DNA of 64,000 bases from Pseudomonas sp. B21-048 (GTDB lineage: Bacteria > Pseudomonadota > Gammaproteobacteria > Pseudomonadales > Pseudomonadaceae). Shown one piece after another: positions 9,133 through 18,291 of the stretch. Both the position numbers and the translations under genes were made by a program. Position 1 is the first letter of the stretch. Each line of letters begins with the position of its first letter. Location: contig NZ_CP087168.1 in NCBI RefSeq assembly GCF_024748615.1, positions 4,402,001 through 4,466,000 on the forward strand, read 5' to 3'. Below the pieces are notes generated by a model. The model ran no database searches. It worked only from the letters and a program-made list of their open reading frames with translations, and was not told the origin of the DNA.

Positions 9133-10350
9133 TCAGAAAAGCTTCCGGCCTTTGTTCGCCGCAATGCGCATGCGCAAGGCGTTGAGCTTGATGAAGCCTG
9201 CCGCATCGGCCTGGTTGTAGGCGCCGCCATCTTCCTCGAAGGTCGCGATGTTGGCGTCGAACAACGACTCGTCGGACTTGCGGCCAGTGACGATCACATT
9301 GCCCTTGTACAGCTTCAGACGCACTACGCCGTTCACGTGGGCCTGGGAAGCGTCAATCATCTGTTGCAGCATCAGACGCTCAGGGCTCCACCAGTACCCG
9401 GTGTAGATCAGGCTGGCGTATTTAGGCATCAACTCGTCTTTGAGGTGAGCCACTTCGCGGTCCAGGGTGATCGATTCGATCGCACGGTGAGCGCGCAGCA
9501 TGATGGTGCCGCCCGGGGTCTCGTAGCAGCCGCGGGACTTCATGCCGACGTAGCGGTTTTCGACGATGTCCAGACGGCCGATACCGTGTTCGCCACCGAT
9601 ACGGTTCAAGGTCGCCAGCACGGTGGCCGGGGTCATTTCGACGCCGTCCAGGGCGACGATATCGCCGTTGCGGTAGGTCAGCTCCAGGTACTGCGCCTTG
9701 TCAGGAGCCTTCTCCGGGGAGACGGTCCATTTCCACATGTCTTCTTCGTGCTCGGTCCAGGTGTCTTCCAGCACGCCGCCTTCATAGGAGATGTGCAGCA
9801 GGTTGGCATCCATCGAGTACGGGGATTTTTTCTTGCCGTGACGCTCGATAGGGATCGCGTGCTTCTCGGCGTAATCCATCAGCTTCTCACGGGACAGCAG
9901 GTCCCATTCGCGCCACGGAGCGATCACTTTCACACCTGGTTTCAAGGCGTAGGCGCCCAGTTCGAAACGAACCTGGTCGTTGCCCTTGCCGGTCGCGCCG
10001 TGGGAAATGGCATCAGCGCCGGTTTCGTTGGCGATTTCGATCAGGCGTTTGGCGATCAACGGACGAGCGATGGAAGTACCCAACAGGTACTCACCCTCAT
10101 AAACGGTGTTGGCGCGGAACATCGGGAACACGAAATCGCGCACGAATTCTTCGCGCAGATCGTCGATGTAGATTTCTTTTACGCCCATGGCCTGTGCCTT
10201 GGCGCGGGCCGGTTCGACCTCTTCGCCCTGACCCAGGTCAGCGGTGAAGGTCACTACTTCACAGTTATAAGTATCCTGCAGCCACTTGAGGATCACCGAA
10301 GTGTCCAGGCCGCCGGAATACGCCAGAACGACCTTGTTTACGTCCGCCAT
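9133..10350 (-). CDS. argG: Argininosuccinate synthase
   Basis: Joins citrulline and aspartate with ATP hydrolysis in the penultimate step of arginine synthesis. The 405-residue protein has the PP-loop AYSGGLDTS near residue 10, the citrulline/aspartate-binding segment [15 protein letters not shown] near residue 115, and the family's TPGGTIM segment. The start at 10350 ([14 protein letters not shown]) has GGAG seven bases upstream and is preferred to the 12-codon longer frame. A strong ArgR-like double site lies 55-96 bases upstream. The large open frame on the other strand is a GC shadow. Confidence 0.98.
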   Translation of the reverse strand: MADVNKVVLAYSGGLDTSVILKWLQDTYNCEVVTFTADLGQGEEVEPARAKAQAMGVKEIYIDDLREEFVRDFVFPMFRANTVYEGEYLLGTSIARPLIAKRLIEIANETGADAISHGATGKGNDQVRFELGAYALKPGVKVIAPWREWDLLSREKLMDYAEKHAIPIERHGKKKSPYSMDANLLHISYEGGVLEDTWTEHEEDMWKWTVSPEKAPDKAQYLELTYRNGDIVALDGVEMTPATVLATLNRIGGEHGIGRLDIVENRYVGMKSRGCYETPGGTIMLRAHRAIESITLDREVAHLKDELMPKYASLIYTGYWWSPERLMLQQMIDASQAHVNGVVRLKLYKGNVIVTGRKSDESLFDANIATFEEDGGAYNQADAAGFIKLNALRMRIAANKGRKLF

Positions 10351-10404
10351 GCCATCACTCCACGGGGTTCTACGGAAAGCCGTCAAGTCTACCGCTCATG
10401 CAGA

Positions 10405-10446
10405 ATAAATTACAGAGGCGCGACAGCTTATGACGACGAAGCGACA
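10405..10446 (-). promoter_or_regulatory. Probable ArgR operator upstream of argG
   Basis: Read on the argG strand, two TGTCGC hexamers are spaced exactly 21 bases apart. They form TGTCGC-N8-CA-N5 followed by TGTCGC-N8-AA-N5. This fits the direct-repeat consensus TGTCGC-N8-AA-N5 described for Pseudomonas ArgR. The site is 55 bases upstream of the argG start, in range to overlap its promoter. Confidence 0.7.
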
Positions 10447-10479
10447 GATTATGTCGAGCGAGCGACGATTTCAGCAGGT

Positions 10480-11388
10480 TCAGGAGGTTGTAGCGCTACC
10501 CGCGGAAGCGGTGGCTTGAGGCGCCGGTTTCTCGATGGGTGCTCCCCGTTCGAGGCGTACGGCAACCCGGCGGTTCTTCGCCCGGTTGGCGGCATTGTTG
10601 TTCGGCGCCAGTGGATAACGTTCGCCGTGAAAACGCAGGGTGACCTGCGATTCCTGGATACCGTTGGCCTTGAAGAAGTCCATTACCGCCAACGCCCTGC
10701 GTCGTGACAGTTCGCGGTTGGTCAGGCGGTTGCCACTGTTGTCGGAATGGCCGTCGAGTTCAATGTGATTGACCGTCGGATCGGCCTTCATGAATTCCAG
10801 CATGACCTGCAGATGCGCCTTGGCCCGGGCGTCGAGATCGACGCCCTCCCCCGGAAAGCCGATTTCGGACTGCTTCACCTGTTCGAAATTCTGCGGCAGC
10901 AACTTCGCCACGCACCCCTGATAGTTACTGTAGGCCTTGCTGAATTTGACCGGCAGCAAACGGACTTCAGATACCCGACCGTCGCCCGATGAGTGTCGAA
11001 TGACCGGGCTACGACCGTCCATCAAACCGCTGATCAAGCGTCCGGCCTGAACTTGCGAGCTATTGAACAGCACGTTGCCACTGCCGATTCTCACCGAGCC
11101 CAGATTGATGTCGCCACGCCCCGGCTGCCATGGCGCAGCGGCCGCCAGCAAAGTCGCCGAGCCACCGCCGATCATCGAGTTGTAGGCCTTCAATCGAAAT
11201 GTCGCCTGCTCGCCGGCGCGACGTACGAACTCTCCCGAACCGAAATCGGCGATCGGTTGACTCAGGCGGCATTCGAACTTGTCACCCTCGACCGTCCACT
11301 CAATGCTCTCCAGACGCGTCTGGAAAGTGAGCGCCATCGCAGGAAGGCAGGCAAACACACTGAGCAAGGCTAAATAACGCTGGCGCAC
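10480..11388 (-). CDS. motY: Flagellar motor protein MotY (OmpA-like, PG-binding)
   Basis: Periplasmic component of the T-ring that positions flagellar stators. A GTG start at 11388 gives 302 residues beginning with a signal peptide (RQRYLALLSVFACLPAMA). A MotY-type N-terminal beta domain follows, then a C-terminal OmpA domain from about residue 170 with the peptidoglycan-binding segment HSDNSGNRLTNRELSRRRA. The location between argG and pyrC is that of motY in P. aeruginosa. The GTG start is chosen because it directly precedes the signal peptide and has GGAG upstream; the 13 codons further upstream look non-coding. Confidence 0.88.
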   Translation of the reverse strand: MRQRYLALLSVFACLPAMALTFQTRLESIEWTVEGDKFECRLSQPIADFGSGEFVRRAGEQATFRLKAYNSMIGGGSATLLAAAAPWQPGRGDINLGSVRIGSGNVLFNSSQVQAGRLISGLMDGRSPVIRHSSGDGRVSEVRLLPVKFSKAYSNYQGCVAKLLPQNFEQVKQSEIGFPGEGVDLDARAKAHLQVMLEFMKADPTVNHIELDGHSDNSGNRLTNRELSRRRALAVMDFFKANGIQESQVTLRFHGERYPLAPNNNAANRAKNRRVAVRLERGAPIEKPAPQATASAGSATTS

Positions 11389-11545
11389 GGGAGGCTCCAC
11401 TGGCTTCTGCAACAAAAAGACCGACACACATATTTACGGCATACCTGTTGGATATCGGAAGCTTGCCGCAAAACTTGATAGCGAGTGCCTGGAGGACTCT
11501 TTTCCGGTAGCATTCCCCTGAGTTTGACCCGCCTGGAATCCCCTC

Positions 11546-12592
11546 ATGTCCGACCGCCTGACCCTGCTGCGTCCCGACGACTGGCATATTCATCTTCGCG
11601 ATGGTGCTGTATTGACCAATACCGTCGCGGATGTCGCGCGCACCTTTGGTCGCGCCATTATCATGCCCAACCTGGTACCACCGGTGCGCAATGCGGCTGA
11701 AGCCAATGGCTATCGCCAGCGGATTCTCGCCGCACGCCCGGCCGGCAGCCGTTTCGAACCGCTGATGGTTCTGTACCTGACCGATCGCACCCAGCCCGAA
11801 GAAATTCGTGAAGCCAAGGCCAGCGGTTTCGTTCACGCCGCCAAGTTGTACCCGGCCGGCGCGACCACCAACTCGGACTCTGGCGTCACCAGCATCGACA
11901 AGATTTTCCCTGCACTGGAGGCCATGGCCGACGTCGGGATGCCCTTGTTGGTTCACGGTGAAGTCACCCGTGGCGATGTCGACGTTTTCGATCGCGAAAA
12001 AATCTTCATCGATGAGCACCTGCGCCGGGTAGTCGAGCGTTTCCCGACCCTCAAAGTGGTGTTCGAACACATCACCACCGCTGACGCCGTGCAGTTCGTC
12101 AACGAAGCTTCGGCCAACGTCGGCGCAACCATCACCGCGCATCACCTGCTGTACAACCGCAACCACATGCTGGTGGGCGGGATTCGGCCGCACTTCTATT
12201 GCCTGCCGATCCTCAAGCGCAATACCCACCAGGAAGCCCTGCTCGACGCCGCTACCAGCGGCAGCGACAAGTTCTTCCTCGGCACCGACTCGGCCCCCCA
12301 TGCCCAGCACGCCAAGGAAGCGGCTTGCGGCTGTGCCGGTTGCTACACCGCTTATGCCGCGATCGAGATGTATGCCGAAGCCTTTGAACAGCGCAACGCG
12401 CTGGACAAGCTCGAAGCCTTCGCCAGCCTCAACGGCCCGCGTTTCTACGGCCTGCCAGTGAACACCGATCGCATCACCCTGGTTCGCGAAGAGTGGACCG
12501 CCCCAACCAGCCTGCCGTTTGGCGAGCTGACCGTAATCCCGCTGCGCGCCGGTGAAAAACTGCGCTGGCGCCTGCTGGAGGAACACGCGTGA
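11546..12592 (+). CDS. pyrC: Dihydroorotase
   Basis: Zinc enzyme that cyclises carbamoyl-aspartate to dihydroorotate in pyrimidine synthesis. The 348-residue protein has the HIHLRDG metal site at residues 14-20, the carboxylated Lys in AAKLYPAG (about residue 100), the metal-binding HGE and EHITT segments, and the catalytic Asp in LGTDSAPH. The length is that of the E. coli type. It is divergent from motY and overlaps rnt by 4 bases. Confidence 0.98.
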   Translation: MSDRLTLLRPDDWHIHLRDGAVLTNTVADVARTFGRAIIMPNLVPPVRNAAEANGYRQRILAARPAGSRFEPLMVLYLTDRTQPEEIREAKASGFVHAAKLYPAGATTNSDSGVTSIDKIFPALEAMADVGMPLLVHGEVTRGDVDVFDREKIFIDEHLRRVVERFPTLKVVFEHITTADAVQFVNEASANVGATITAHHLLYNRNHMLVGGIRPHFYCLPILKRNTHQEALLDAATSGSDKFFLGTDSAPHAQHAKEAACGCAGCYTAYAAIEMYAEAFEQRNALDKLEAFASLNGPRFYGLPVNTDRITLVREEWTAPTSLPFGELTVIPLRAGEKLRWRLLEEHA

Positions 12593-13266
12593 GTGAAGAC
12601 CATTTCGACGACGAACAGGACGGTCATGGCGGCGGAGGCGGTTCCCGTCATCCAATGGCTGCCAGGTTCCGTGGTTACCTGCCAGTCGTCGTCGACGTAG
12701 AAACCGGTGGTTTCAACTCGGCCACCGACGCCCTGCTGGAAATCGCCGCCACCGTGATTGGCATGGATGAAAAAGGTTTTGTGTTCCCTGAGCACACCTA
12801 CTTCTTCCGGGTCGAACCATTCGAAGGCGCGAACATCGAAGCGGCTGCCCTGGAGTTCACCGGGATCAAGCTCGATCATCCGCTGCGCATGGCCGTGAGT
12901 GAAGAAGCGGCCCTGAACGATATCTTCCGCGGTGTGCGCAAGGCCCTGAAAGCCAATGGTTGCAAACGGGCGATTCTGGTCGGGCACAACAGCAGCTTCG
13001 ACCTGGGTTTCCTCAATGCCGCTGTCGCGCGCCTGGACATGAAACGCAACCCGTTTCACCCATTCTCCAGTTTCGATACGGCGACCCTCGCCGGTCTGGC
13101 CTACGGTCAAACCGTATTGGCCAAAGCCTGCCAGGCAGCAGATATCGACTTCGACGGTCGCGAGGCCCACTCGGCCCGCTACGACACCGAGAAGACGGCT
13201 GACCTGTTCTGCGGCATCGTCAATCGCTGGAAACAAATGGGCGGCTGGGAAGACTACAACGACTGA
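12589..13266 (+). CDS. rnt: Ribonuclease T
   Basis: DEDD-family 3'-5' exoribonuclease that trims tRNA and other stable RNA ends. The 225-residue protein shows ExoI VDVETGGF (residues about 35-42), Exo[12 protein letters not shown] and Exo[16 protein letters not shown], so the four acidic residues and the His are all present. It overlaps the end of pyrC by 4 bases (ATGA), implying co-translation. Confidence 0.97.
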   Translation: MSEDHFDDEQDGHGGGGGSRHPMAARFRGYLPVVVDVETGGFNSATDALLEIAATVIGMDEKGFVFPEHTYFFRVEPFEGANIEAAALEFTGIKLDHPLRMAVSEEAALNDIFRGVRKALKANGCKRAILVGHNSSFDLGFLNAAVARLDMKRNPFHPFSSFDTATLAGLAYGQTVLAKACQAADIDFDGREAHSARYDTEKTADLFCGIVNRWKQMGGWEDYND

Positions 13267-13278
13267 TCCGTCACTGAT

Positions 13279-13310
13279 GTGTGGCGAGGGAGCAAGCTCT
13301 CTCACCACAC
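13279..13310. repeat. Imperfect GTGGCGAGGGAGC palindrome
   Basis: GTGTGGCGAGGGAGC, AA, GCTCTCTCACCACAC. The arms differ at two positions. It lies between the convergent genes rnt and prx, just before their shared terminator. Confidence 0.75.
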
Positions 13311-13337
13311 ATGAACAGCATGGGTTTATCCCGCTCA

Positions 13338-13370
13338 TAAAAAAACCGGCCTTATCAGCCGGTTTTTTTA
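13338..13370. terminator. Bidirectional terminator between rnt and prx
   Basis: AAAAAAACCGGC and GCCGGTTTTTTT flank a 7-base loop. The stem has an A run before and a T run after, so it can end both convergent transcripts. Confidence 0.92.
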
Positions 13371-13385
13371 TGCCTCGAACGTGCC

Positions 13386-13988
13386 TTACAGCGCAGCAGC
13401 GTTTTCGGTCAGGTAAGCCGCAACACCTTCGGTGGAAGCGGTCATGCCTTTGTCGCCTTTTTTCCAGTTGGCAGGGCAAACTTCGCCGTGCTCTTCGTGG
13501 AATTGCAGCGCGTCAACCAGACGGATCAGCTCTTCGATGTTACGGCCCAACGGCAGGTCGTTGATGATCTGCGAGCGGACAACGCCTTTATCGTCGATCA
13601 GGAACGCGCCACGGAAAGCCACGCCGCCTTCGGACTCAACGTCGTAGGCCTTGGCAATTTCGTGCTTCAGGTCGGCCGCCATGGTGTAGCGGACTTCGCC
13701 GATGCCACCATTGTTGACCGGGGTGTTGCGCCAGGCGTTGTGGGTGAAGTGCGAGTCGATCGAAACGGCGACCACTTCCACGTTGCGTGCCTTGAAATCA
13801 GACATGCGGTTGTCCAGAGCGATCAGCTCGGACGGGCACACGAAGGTGAAGTCCAGTGGGTAGAAGAACACCAGGCCGTATTTGCCTTTGATGGCCGAGG
13901 ACAGGGTGAAGCTGTCTACGATTTCGCCATTGCCGAGTACGGCCGGTACGGTGAAGTCAGGGGCTTGTTTGCCTACGAGTACGCTCAT
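13386..13988 (-). CDS. AhpC-type 2-Cys peroxiredoxin
   Basis: Thiol peroxidase that reduces hydrogen and organic peroxides. The 200-residue protein has the peroxidatic Cys51 in DFTFVCPSE and the resolving Cys in EVCPANW near residue 170. The start at 13988 (MSVLVGKQAPDF) is the family start; 36 further upstream codons in frame have no homology character. It sits beside bfd and bfr, grouping peroxide and iron handling. No reductase gene (ahpF) is adjacent, so its electron donor is not shown. Confidence 0.93.
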   Translation of the reverse strand: MSVLVGKQAPDFTVPAVLGNGEIVDSFTLSSAIKGKYGLVFFYPLDFTFVCPSELIALDNRMSDFKARNVEVVAVSIDSHFTHNAWRNTPVNNGGIGEVRYTMAADLKHEIAKAYDVESEGGVAFRGAFLIDDKGVVRSQIINDLPLGRNIEELIRLVDALQFHEEHGEVCPANWKKGDKGMTASTEGVAAYLTENAAAL

Positions 13989-14203
13989 TGAATATCTCCT
14001 GATGTAATAACGTGAAGAACAGGGTTCGCGCCAGCCTGCCACCCTCAGGCGACAGCCCTGTGACATGAACCCTCTTTGCAAAAGGCCGACCATCATACAC
14101 CGCGTTTTTCGCCTGTCCTTAGCGGTTTTTTCTCATCGAAGGTGTTAGAAGAAACCGTTCGTCAGTCATACGCCCTTATGAAGAAAACCTTCAGAAACAA
14201 CTT

Positions 14204-14218
14204 TGACAATCATTCTCG
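14204..14218 (+). promoter_or_regulatory. Fur-box-like site upstream of bfd
   Basis: TGACAAT-C-ATTCTCG matches the 7-1-7 Fur consensus TGATAAT-N-ATTATCA at 11 of 14 positions, 53 bases before the bfd start. Iron control of bfd, high in iron limitation, is established in pseudomonads, which supports the assignment. Confidence 0.6.
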
Positions 14219-14270
14219 TTAACATTAAGATCCATCGCAATTGAGTCACAACCAGCGACGGTTCTCACTT

Positions 14271-14489
14271 ATGTATGTCTGCCTCTGCACTGGCGTCACC
14301 GACGGTCAAATCCGCGATGCAATCTATGAAGGTTGCTGCAGCTATAAGGAAGTCCGTCAGGCTACCGGCGTAGCCAGCCAATGCGGTAAATGCGCCTGCC
14401 TTGCCAAGGAAGTGGTCCGCGAGACCCTGGGCAAATTGCAAACGGCTCAGGCGGCGATCCCCTACCCCGCAGAATTTACCGCCGCGTAA
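14271..14489 (+). CDS. bfd: Bacterioferritin-associated ferredoxin
   Basis: Small [2Fe-2S] protein that reduces bacterioferritin to release stored iron. The 72-residue protein begins MYVCLCTGVTDGQI and has the four cluster cysteines as C-x-C near residue 4 and C-x2-C in SQCGKCACLA, the BFD-like fold. The start at 14271 is the family start; an in-frame ATG 30 bases upstream would add an unrelated lead. bfr lies downstream behind its own terminator. Confidence 0.95.
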   Translation: MYVCLCTGVTDGQIRDAIYEGCCSYKEVRQATGVASQCGKCACLAKEVVRETLGKLQTAQAAIPYPAEFTAA

Positions 14490-14505
14490 CTACCGTATTT
14501 CAAAG

Positions 14506-14531
14506 AACCGGACTTGATGTCCGGTTTTTTT
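14506..14531 (+). terminator. Rho-independent terminator after bfd
   Basis: AACCGGAC and GTCCGGTT form a stem around TTGAT, followed by a run of T. Confidence 0.92.
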
Positions 14532-14688
14532 ATGTCTTGAAATCAACCGCTTAGAGGCGAGACGCGGAACACAAACATTCTTATTCCGATTAATTTTCAT
14601 TTAAGTTTCAATAACTTAGGTTTGACACCCTTAATTACGCGGCTCAAACTCTGCCTTATAGACAGCGAATACAGGGCAGGACCCCATC

Positions 14689-15162
14689 ATGAAAGGCGAC
14701 ATTACAGTCATCCAGCATCTCAACAAGATCCTTGCCAATGAGCTGGTCGCGATCAATCAATACTTTTTGCATGCCCGCATGTACGAAGATTGGGGCCTGA
14801 ACAAGCTCGGTAAGCACGAGTACCATGAATCCATCGATGAGATGAAGCACGCCGACAAGCTGATCAAGCGCATCCTGTTCCTTGAAGGTCTGCCGAACGT
14901 CCAGGACCTGGGCAAGCTGCACATCGGTGAACACACCAAGGAAATGCTTGAGTGTGACTTGAAAATCGAGCGCGACGGCCATGCCGATCTGAAAGTCGCT
15001 ATCGCTCACTGCGAAACTGTCGGCGACTTCGGTAGCCGTGAACTGCTCGAAGACATTCTTGAATCTGAAGAAGAACATATCGACTGGCTGGAAACCCAAC
15101 TGGGCCTGATCGATAAAGTCGGTCTTGAGAACTATCTGCAATCGCAGATGGGCGAAGAGTAG
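14689..15162 (+). CDS. bfr: Bacterioferritin
   Basis: Haem-containing iron-storage ferritin that forms a 24-mer. The 157-residue protein has the ferroxidase ligands: a Glu in [12 protein letters not shown], the E-x2-H pair in [13 protein letters not shown], and later Glu/His in [11 protein letters not shown]. The haem-ligand Met is in DEMKHA near residue 52. This is the BfrB-like form. TTGACA at 14622 may be part of its promoter, but no good -10 is evident. Its stop codon lies inside a repeat element (see findings). Confidence 0.96.
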   Translation: MKGDITVIQHLNKILANELVAINQYFLHARMYEDWGLNKLGKHEYHESIDEMKHADKLIKRILFLEGLPNVQDLGKLHIGEHTKEMLECDLKIERDGHADLKVAIAHCETVGDFGSRELLEDILESEEEHIDWLETQLGLIDKVGLENYLQSQMGEE

Positions 15163-15308
15163 GAGCTGCCGCAGGCTGCGATCTTGGCGTTGGCGACGGC
15201 AATATTGCAGCAACTTTTTAAACATAATAAAAAGCCCCGCTCTTTTACAGAGGCGGGGCTTTTTACGTGCTGAAGATCAAAAAGATCGCAGCCTGCGGCA
15301 GCTCCTAC
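15159..15308. repeat. 150-bp inverted-repeat element carrying a terminator
   Basis: Perfect 25-base arms (GTAGGAGCTGCCGCAGG... at 15159-15183 and its complement at 15284-15308) flank about 100 bases that contain the bfr terminator. The sequence type is a well-known dispersed repeat of the P. fluorescens group. The left arm supplies the bfr stop codon TAG. Confidence 0.85.
15229..15264. terminator. Terminator between bfr and grxD
   Basis: AAAAAGCCCCGCTCT and AGAGGCGGGGCTTTTT form a 15-bp stem with A and T runs on either side. It can act on both the bfr and grxD transcripts, which converge here. Confidence 0.93.
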
Positions 15309-15318
15309 GAGGAGTGAA

Positions 15319-15660
15319 TCAGGCGTCGGTCTTGTTGGCAGCAGCTGCTTCAACAGCGGCTTTGATCGTCGCTTGCAACGAACCGTCGGCCGCCATTTCA
15401 GTCATGATGTCGCTACCGCCGACCAGTTCGCCGCCGACCCACAGTTGCGGGAAAGTTGGCCAGTTGGCGTACTTTGGCAGGTTGGCGCGGATTTCCGGGT
15501 TCTGCAGGATGTCCACATAGGCAAACTTTTCGCCACAGGCCATGACAGCCTGAGCGGCTTTCGCGGAGAAGCCACACTGTGGGGCATTCGGCGAGCCTTT
15601 CATGTAAAGCAGAATGGTGTTGTTGGCAATCTGCTCTTTAATCGTTTCGATGATATCCAT
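15319..15660 (-). CDS. grxD: Monothiol glutaredoxin
   Basis: CGFS-type glutaredoxin that carries and transfers [2Fe-2S] clusters with glutathione. The 113-residue protein has Cys29 in QCGFS, the glutathione-binding WPTFPQLWVGGELVGG segment, and the GGSD motif. The start has GAGG six bases upstream. It sits near bfd and bfr, as in other pseudomonads. Confidence 0.96.
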   Translation of the reverse strand: MDIIETIKEQIANNTILLYMKGSPNAPQCGFSAKAAQAVMACGEKFAYVDILQNPEIRANLPKYANWPTFPQLWVGGELVGGSDIMTEMAADGSLQATIKAAVEAAAANKTDA

Positions 15661-15757
15661 GGAGCACCTCGGCTGAACTTTCCGACTCAGTGGTCGGCAC
15701 GGTGGCGCATTGTAACGGAAACCCGAGCGCCATGCTCGGCCTCCCCGACAGTCATGT

Positions 15758-17866
15758 TCACGCCGCCGCCACGGTCACCGGTACGCCGTTCAACGCCGCA
15801 TTGCCCGACAACTCATCGAGCTGACATTCGTCAGTCAGATCATTGGCGCTGGAACCGGGTTGACCGCAGGCAATCGTCATCTGCACACCCGGTCGCGCAT
15901 GACCCCAACCGTGAGGAAGGCTGACCACACCTTTCATCATATCCAGGCTGGCGACCACTTCAACCTCGATCACGCCGACCCGCGAACTGACACGTACCCG
16001 TTGCCCATCGCTGAGCCCGCGGCTGGCCAAATCATCCGGGTTCATCAACAGTTGATGGCGCGGCTTGCCCTTCACCAATCGGTGATAGTTGTGCATCCAT
16101 GAGTTGTTGCTGCGCACATGACGGCGGCCAATCATCAGCAGCTCATCGGCGGCCGGTGCTTGCAGTGCCGCGAAGCGCGCCAGGTCGGCGAGGATCTCGA
16201 CAGGCGCTGCCTGGACTCGCTGATTGGCCGTCTTCAGGCGTGGCGCCAGGTTGGGTTTGAGCGCCCCGAGATCGATACCGTGAGGATGATCGAACAAGGT
16301 CGCCAGCGACAACTTGTGTTCCGAAACGTCGCCATACAGGCCCATCCGCAGCCCTCGGTCGATCATCTGCGCCGGCGCGATGGTCGGTTTCAGTTCCTTG
16401 CCGGTCTTGGTCGCAAAGGCTTTGGCCAGCCCCACGAAGATTTCCCAGTCATGCAGCGCACCTTCGGGCTTGGCGAGGATCGCCCGGTTGAAGCGGGTGA
16501 CGTTGCGCACCGCGAACAGGTTGAACGTGGTGTCGTAATGATCGTTTTCCAGCGCCGAAGTCGACGGCAGGATCAGGTCGGCATAACGCGTGGTTTCATT
16601 GATGTACAGGTCAACGCTGACCATGAACTCCAATCCATCCAGTGCCTGCTCCAATTGTCGGCCATTGGGCGTGGACAGCACCGGATTACCCGCCACGGTA
16701 ATCAGCGCGCGGACCTGCCCTTCCCCTTCGGTGAGCATCTCTTCGGCCAGCGCCGATACCGGCAATTCTCCAGCGTATTCCGGACGCCCGGACACCCGGC
16801 TCTGCCATCGGTTGAAATGCCCGCCCGAGGTCGACGCCACCAGATCCACCGCAGGCTCCGTGCACAACGCACCGCCCACCCGGTCGAGGTTCCCGGTGAC
16901 CAGATTGATCAGTTGCACCAGCCAATGGCACAGGGTGCCGAACGCCTGGGTCGAAATGCCCATGCGGCCGTAGCAGATCGCTGTCGGCGCTGCCGCGAAG
17001 TCCCGTGCCAGTTGGCGGATCTGCTCGGCGGGCACCGCGCACAGCGGGCTCATGGCCTCGGCAGTGAAGCCTGCGATCGCCTCCCGCACCTCATCCAGGC
17101 CATCGACCGGCAAATGACTGTCGCGGGTCAGACCTTCGGCGAACAAGGCATTGAGCAGCCCGAACAACAGCGCCGCATCGCCACCGGGGCGCACGAACAG
17201 ATGCTGATCGGCGATCGCCGCCGTTTCGCTGCGACGCGGATCGACCACCACCACTTTGCCGCCCCGGGCCTGAATCGCCTTCAGGCGCTTCTCTACATCC
17301 GGCACGGTCATGATGCTGCCGTTGGAGGCCAGTGGATTGCCGCCCAGGATCAGCATGAAATCGGTGTGATCGATGTCCGGGATCGGCAACAGCAAGCCGT
17401 GGCCGTACATCAAGTGACTGGTCAGGTGATGGGGCAACTGATCGACCGACGTCGCGGAAAACCGGTTGGGGGTTTTCAGCAGGCCGAGGAAGTAATTGCT
17501 ATGGGTCATCAACCCGTAGTTGTGCACGCTGGGGTTGCCCTGATAAACCGCCACCGCGTTCTGCCCATGACGTTCCTGAATCACCGCTAGGCGTTCGGCC
17601 ACAAGGTTGAAAGCATCTTCCCACTCGATAGACTGCCATTCGCTGCCTACTCGCAGCATCGGCTGACGCAGGCGATCCGGATCGTTCTGAATGTCTTGCA
17701 GGGCAACCGCTTTGGGACAGATATGCCCACGGCTGAAGGTATCTTGTGGGTCACCCTTGATCGAGGTGATTTGTACGCCGCTGCCTTCGACCTCAGTGGT
17801 TTCGATGGTCAGGCCGCAGATGGCTTCACACAGGTGGCACGCACGGTGATGGAGAGTCTTGGTCAT
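15758..17866 (-). CDS. Molybdopterin-dependent oxidoreductase, formate dehydrogenase/nitrate reductase-like
   Basis: Bis-MGD enzyme of the DMSO reductase superfamily, 702 residues. The N-terminus binds a [4Fe-4S] cluster through Cys10, Cys13, Cys17 and Cys50. The catalytic domain spans about residues 55-560 and the C-terminal molybdopterin dinucleotide-binding domain about 580-695 (NPDDLASRGLSDGQRVRV, LPHGWGHARPG). No twin-arginine signal is present, so it is cytoplasmic. There is no selenocysteine-type stop and no adjacent electron-transfer subunit. The substrate cannot be told from sequence. A 9-base inverted repeat (17878-17886 and 17910-17918) lies just upstream. Confidence 0.85.
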   Translation of the reverse strand: MTKTLHHRACHLCEAICGLTIETTEVEGSGVQITSIKGDPQDTFSRGHICPKAVALQDIQNDPDRLRQPMLRVGSEWQSIEWEDAFNLVAERLAVIQERHGQNAVAVYQGNPSVHNYGLMTHSNYFLGLLKTPNRFSATSVDQLPHHLTSHLMYGHGLLLPIPDIDHTDFMLILGGNPLASNGSIMTVPDVEKRLKAIQARGGKVVVVDPRRSETAAIADQHLFVRPGGDAALLFGLLNALFAEGLTRDSHLPVDGLDEVREAIAGFTAEAMSPLCAVPAEQIRQLARDFAAAPTAICYGRMGISTQAFGTLCHWLVQLINLVTGNLDRVGGALCTEPAVDLVASTSGGHFNRWQSRVSGRPEYAGELPVSALAEEMLTEGEGQVRALITVAGNPVLSTPNGRQLEQALDGLEFMVSVDLYINETTRYADLILPSTSALENDHYDTTFNLFAVRNVTRFNRAILAKPEGALHDWEIFVGLAKAFATKTGKELKPTIAPAQMIDRGLRMGLYGDVSEHKLSLATLFDHPHGIDLGALKPNLAPRLKTANQRVQAAPVEILADLARFAALQAPAADELLMIGRRHVRSNNSWMHNYHRLVKGKPRHQLLMNPDDLASRGLSDGQRVRVSSRVGVIEVEVVASLDMMKGVVSLPHGWGHARPGVQMTIACGQPGSSANDLTDECQLDELSGNAALNGVPVTVAAA

Positions 17867-17877
17867 GGCCAGTCTCT

Positions 17878-17918
17878 GTTTTGTTCTGGGCGGGCAATGT
17901 CGGCCGCGGGAACAAAAC
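17878..17918 (-). promoter_or_regulatory. Inverted repeat upstream of the molybdopterin oxidoreductase
   Basis: GTTTTGTTC and GAACAAAAC, a perfect 9-base inverted repeat with a 23-base GC-rich interior, begin 12 bases before the oxidoreductase start. It may be a regulator site or a leader hairpin; no known consensus is recognised. Confidence 0.4.
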
Positions 17919-18000
17919 TATGGCGCGCGACTCACCCCTTTGCCAGCGACGTTCGTCTTGTGAATTGGCGACCATCAGGCCAGCCGATGGCGGCAAGGGA

Positions 18001-18291
18001 TCAGTTCGACGGCAGACTCGGCGGCGCCTGCAGCTGAATCTCCTCGATGGTTTCGATCTGCTCGTGGGCAACATGCACGCCGGTGAGCTCGCCGATCAGG
18101 CGCCAATGCTCGTCGAGCCCGGCGCTGATGGTGGCCATGCGATCAATCATCCGCCGGCCGGCCACTTTCGTGACTTCGTCTTCACTGCGCAACAACTCGA
18201 AAGACATTGAGGTCATGGAAGCGGTGAGGTGGGTCAAGGAACGTGCCGTGAGGCCGAGGAGTTCCATTAACAGCTGTTCTTTCGATTCCAT
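18001..18291 (-). CDS. Conserved small alpha-helical protein of unknown function
   Basis: A 96-residue protein, mostly helical and amphipathic (LLMELLGLTARSLTHLTASM), with no signal peptide, cysteine or membrane segment. GGAG eight bases before the start supports translation. It lies 134 bases upstream of the molybdopterin oxidoreductase on the same strand and could be co-transcribed with it. I do not recognise the family. Confidence 0.7.
   Translation of the reverse strand: MESKEQLLMELLGLTARSLTHLTASMTSMSFELLRSEDEVTKVAGRRMIDRMATISAGLDEHWRLIGELTGVHVAHEQIETIEEIQLQAPPSLPSN

Noticed and set aside
9085..10707. 540-codon open frame opposite argG
   Set aside because: Shadow of argG running into motY; no start signal and no recognisable domain.
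11300..12655. 451-codon open frame opposite pyrC
   Set aside because: Shadow of pyrC; composition follows the real gene's third positions.
16118..17590. 490-codon open frame opposite the molybdopterin oxidoreductase
   Set aside because: Shadow frame rich in His, Arg and Gln with no domain.
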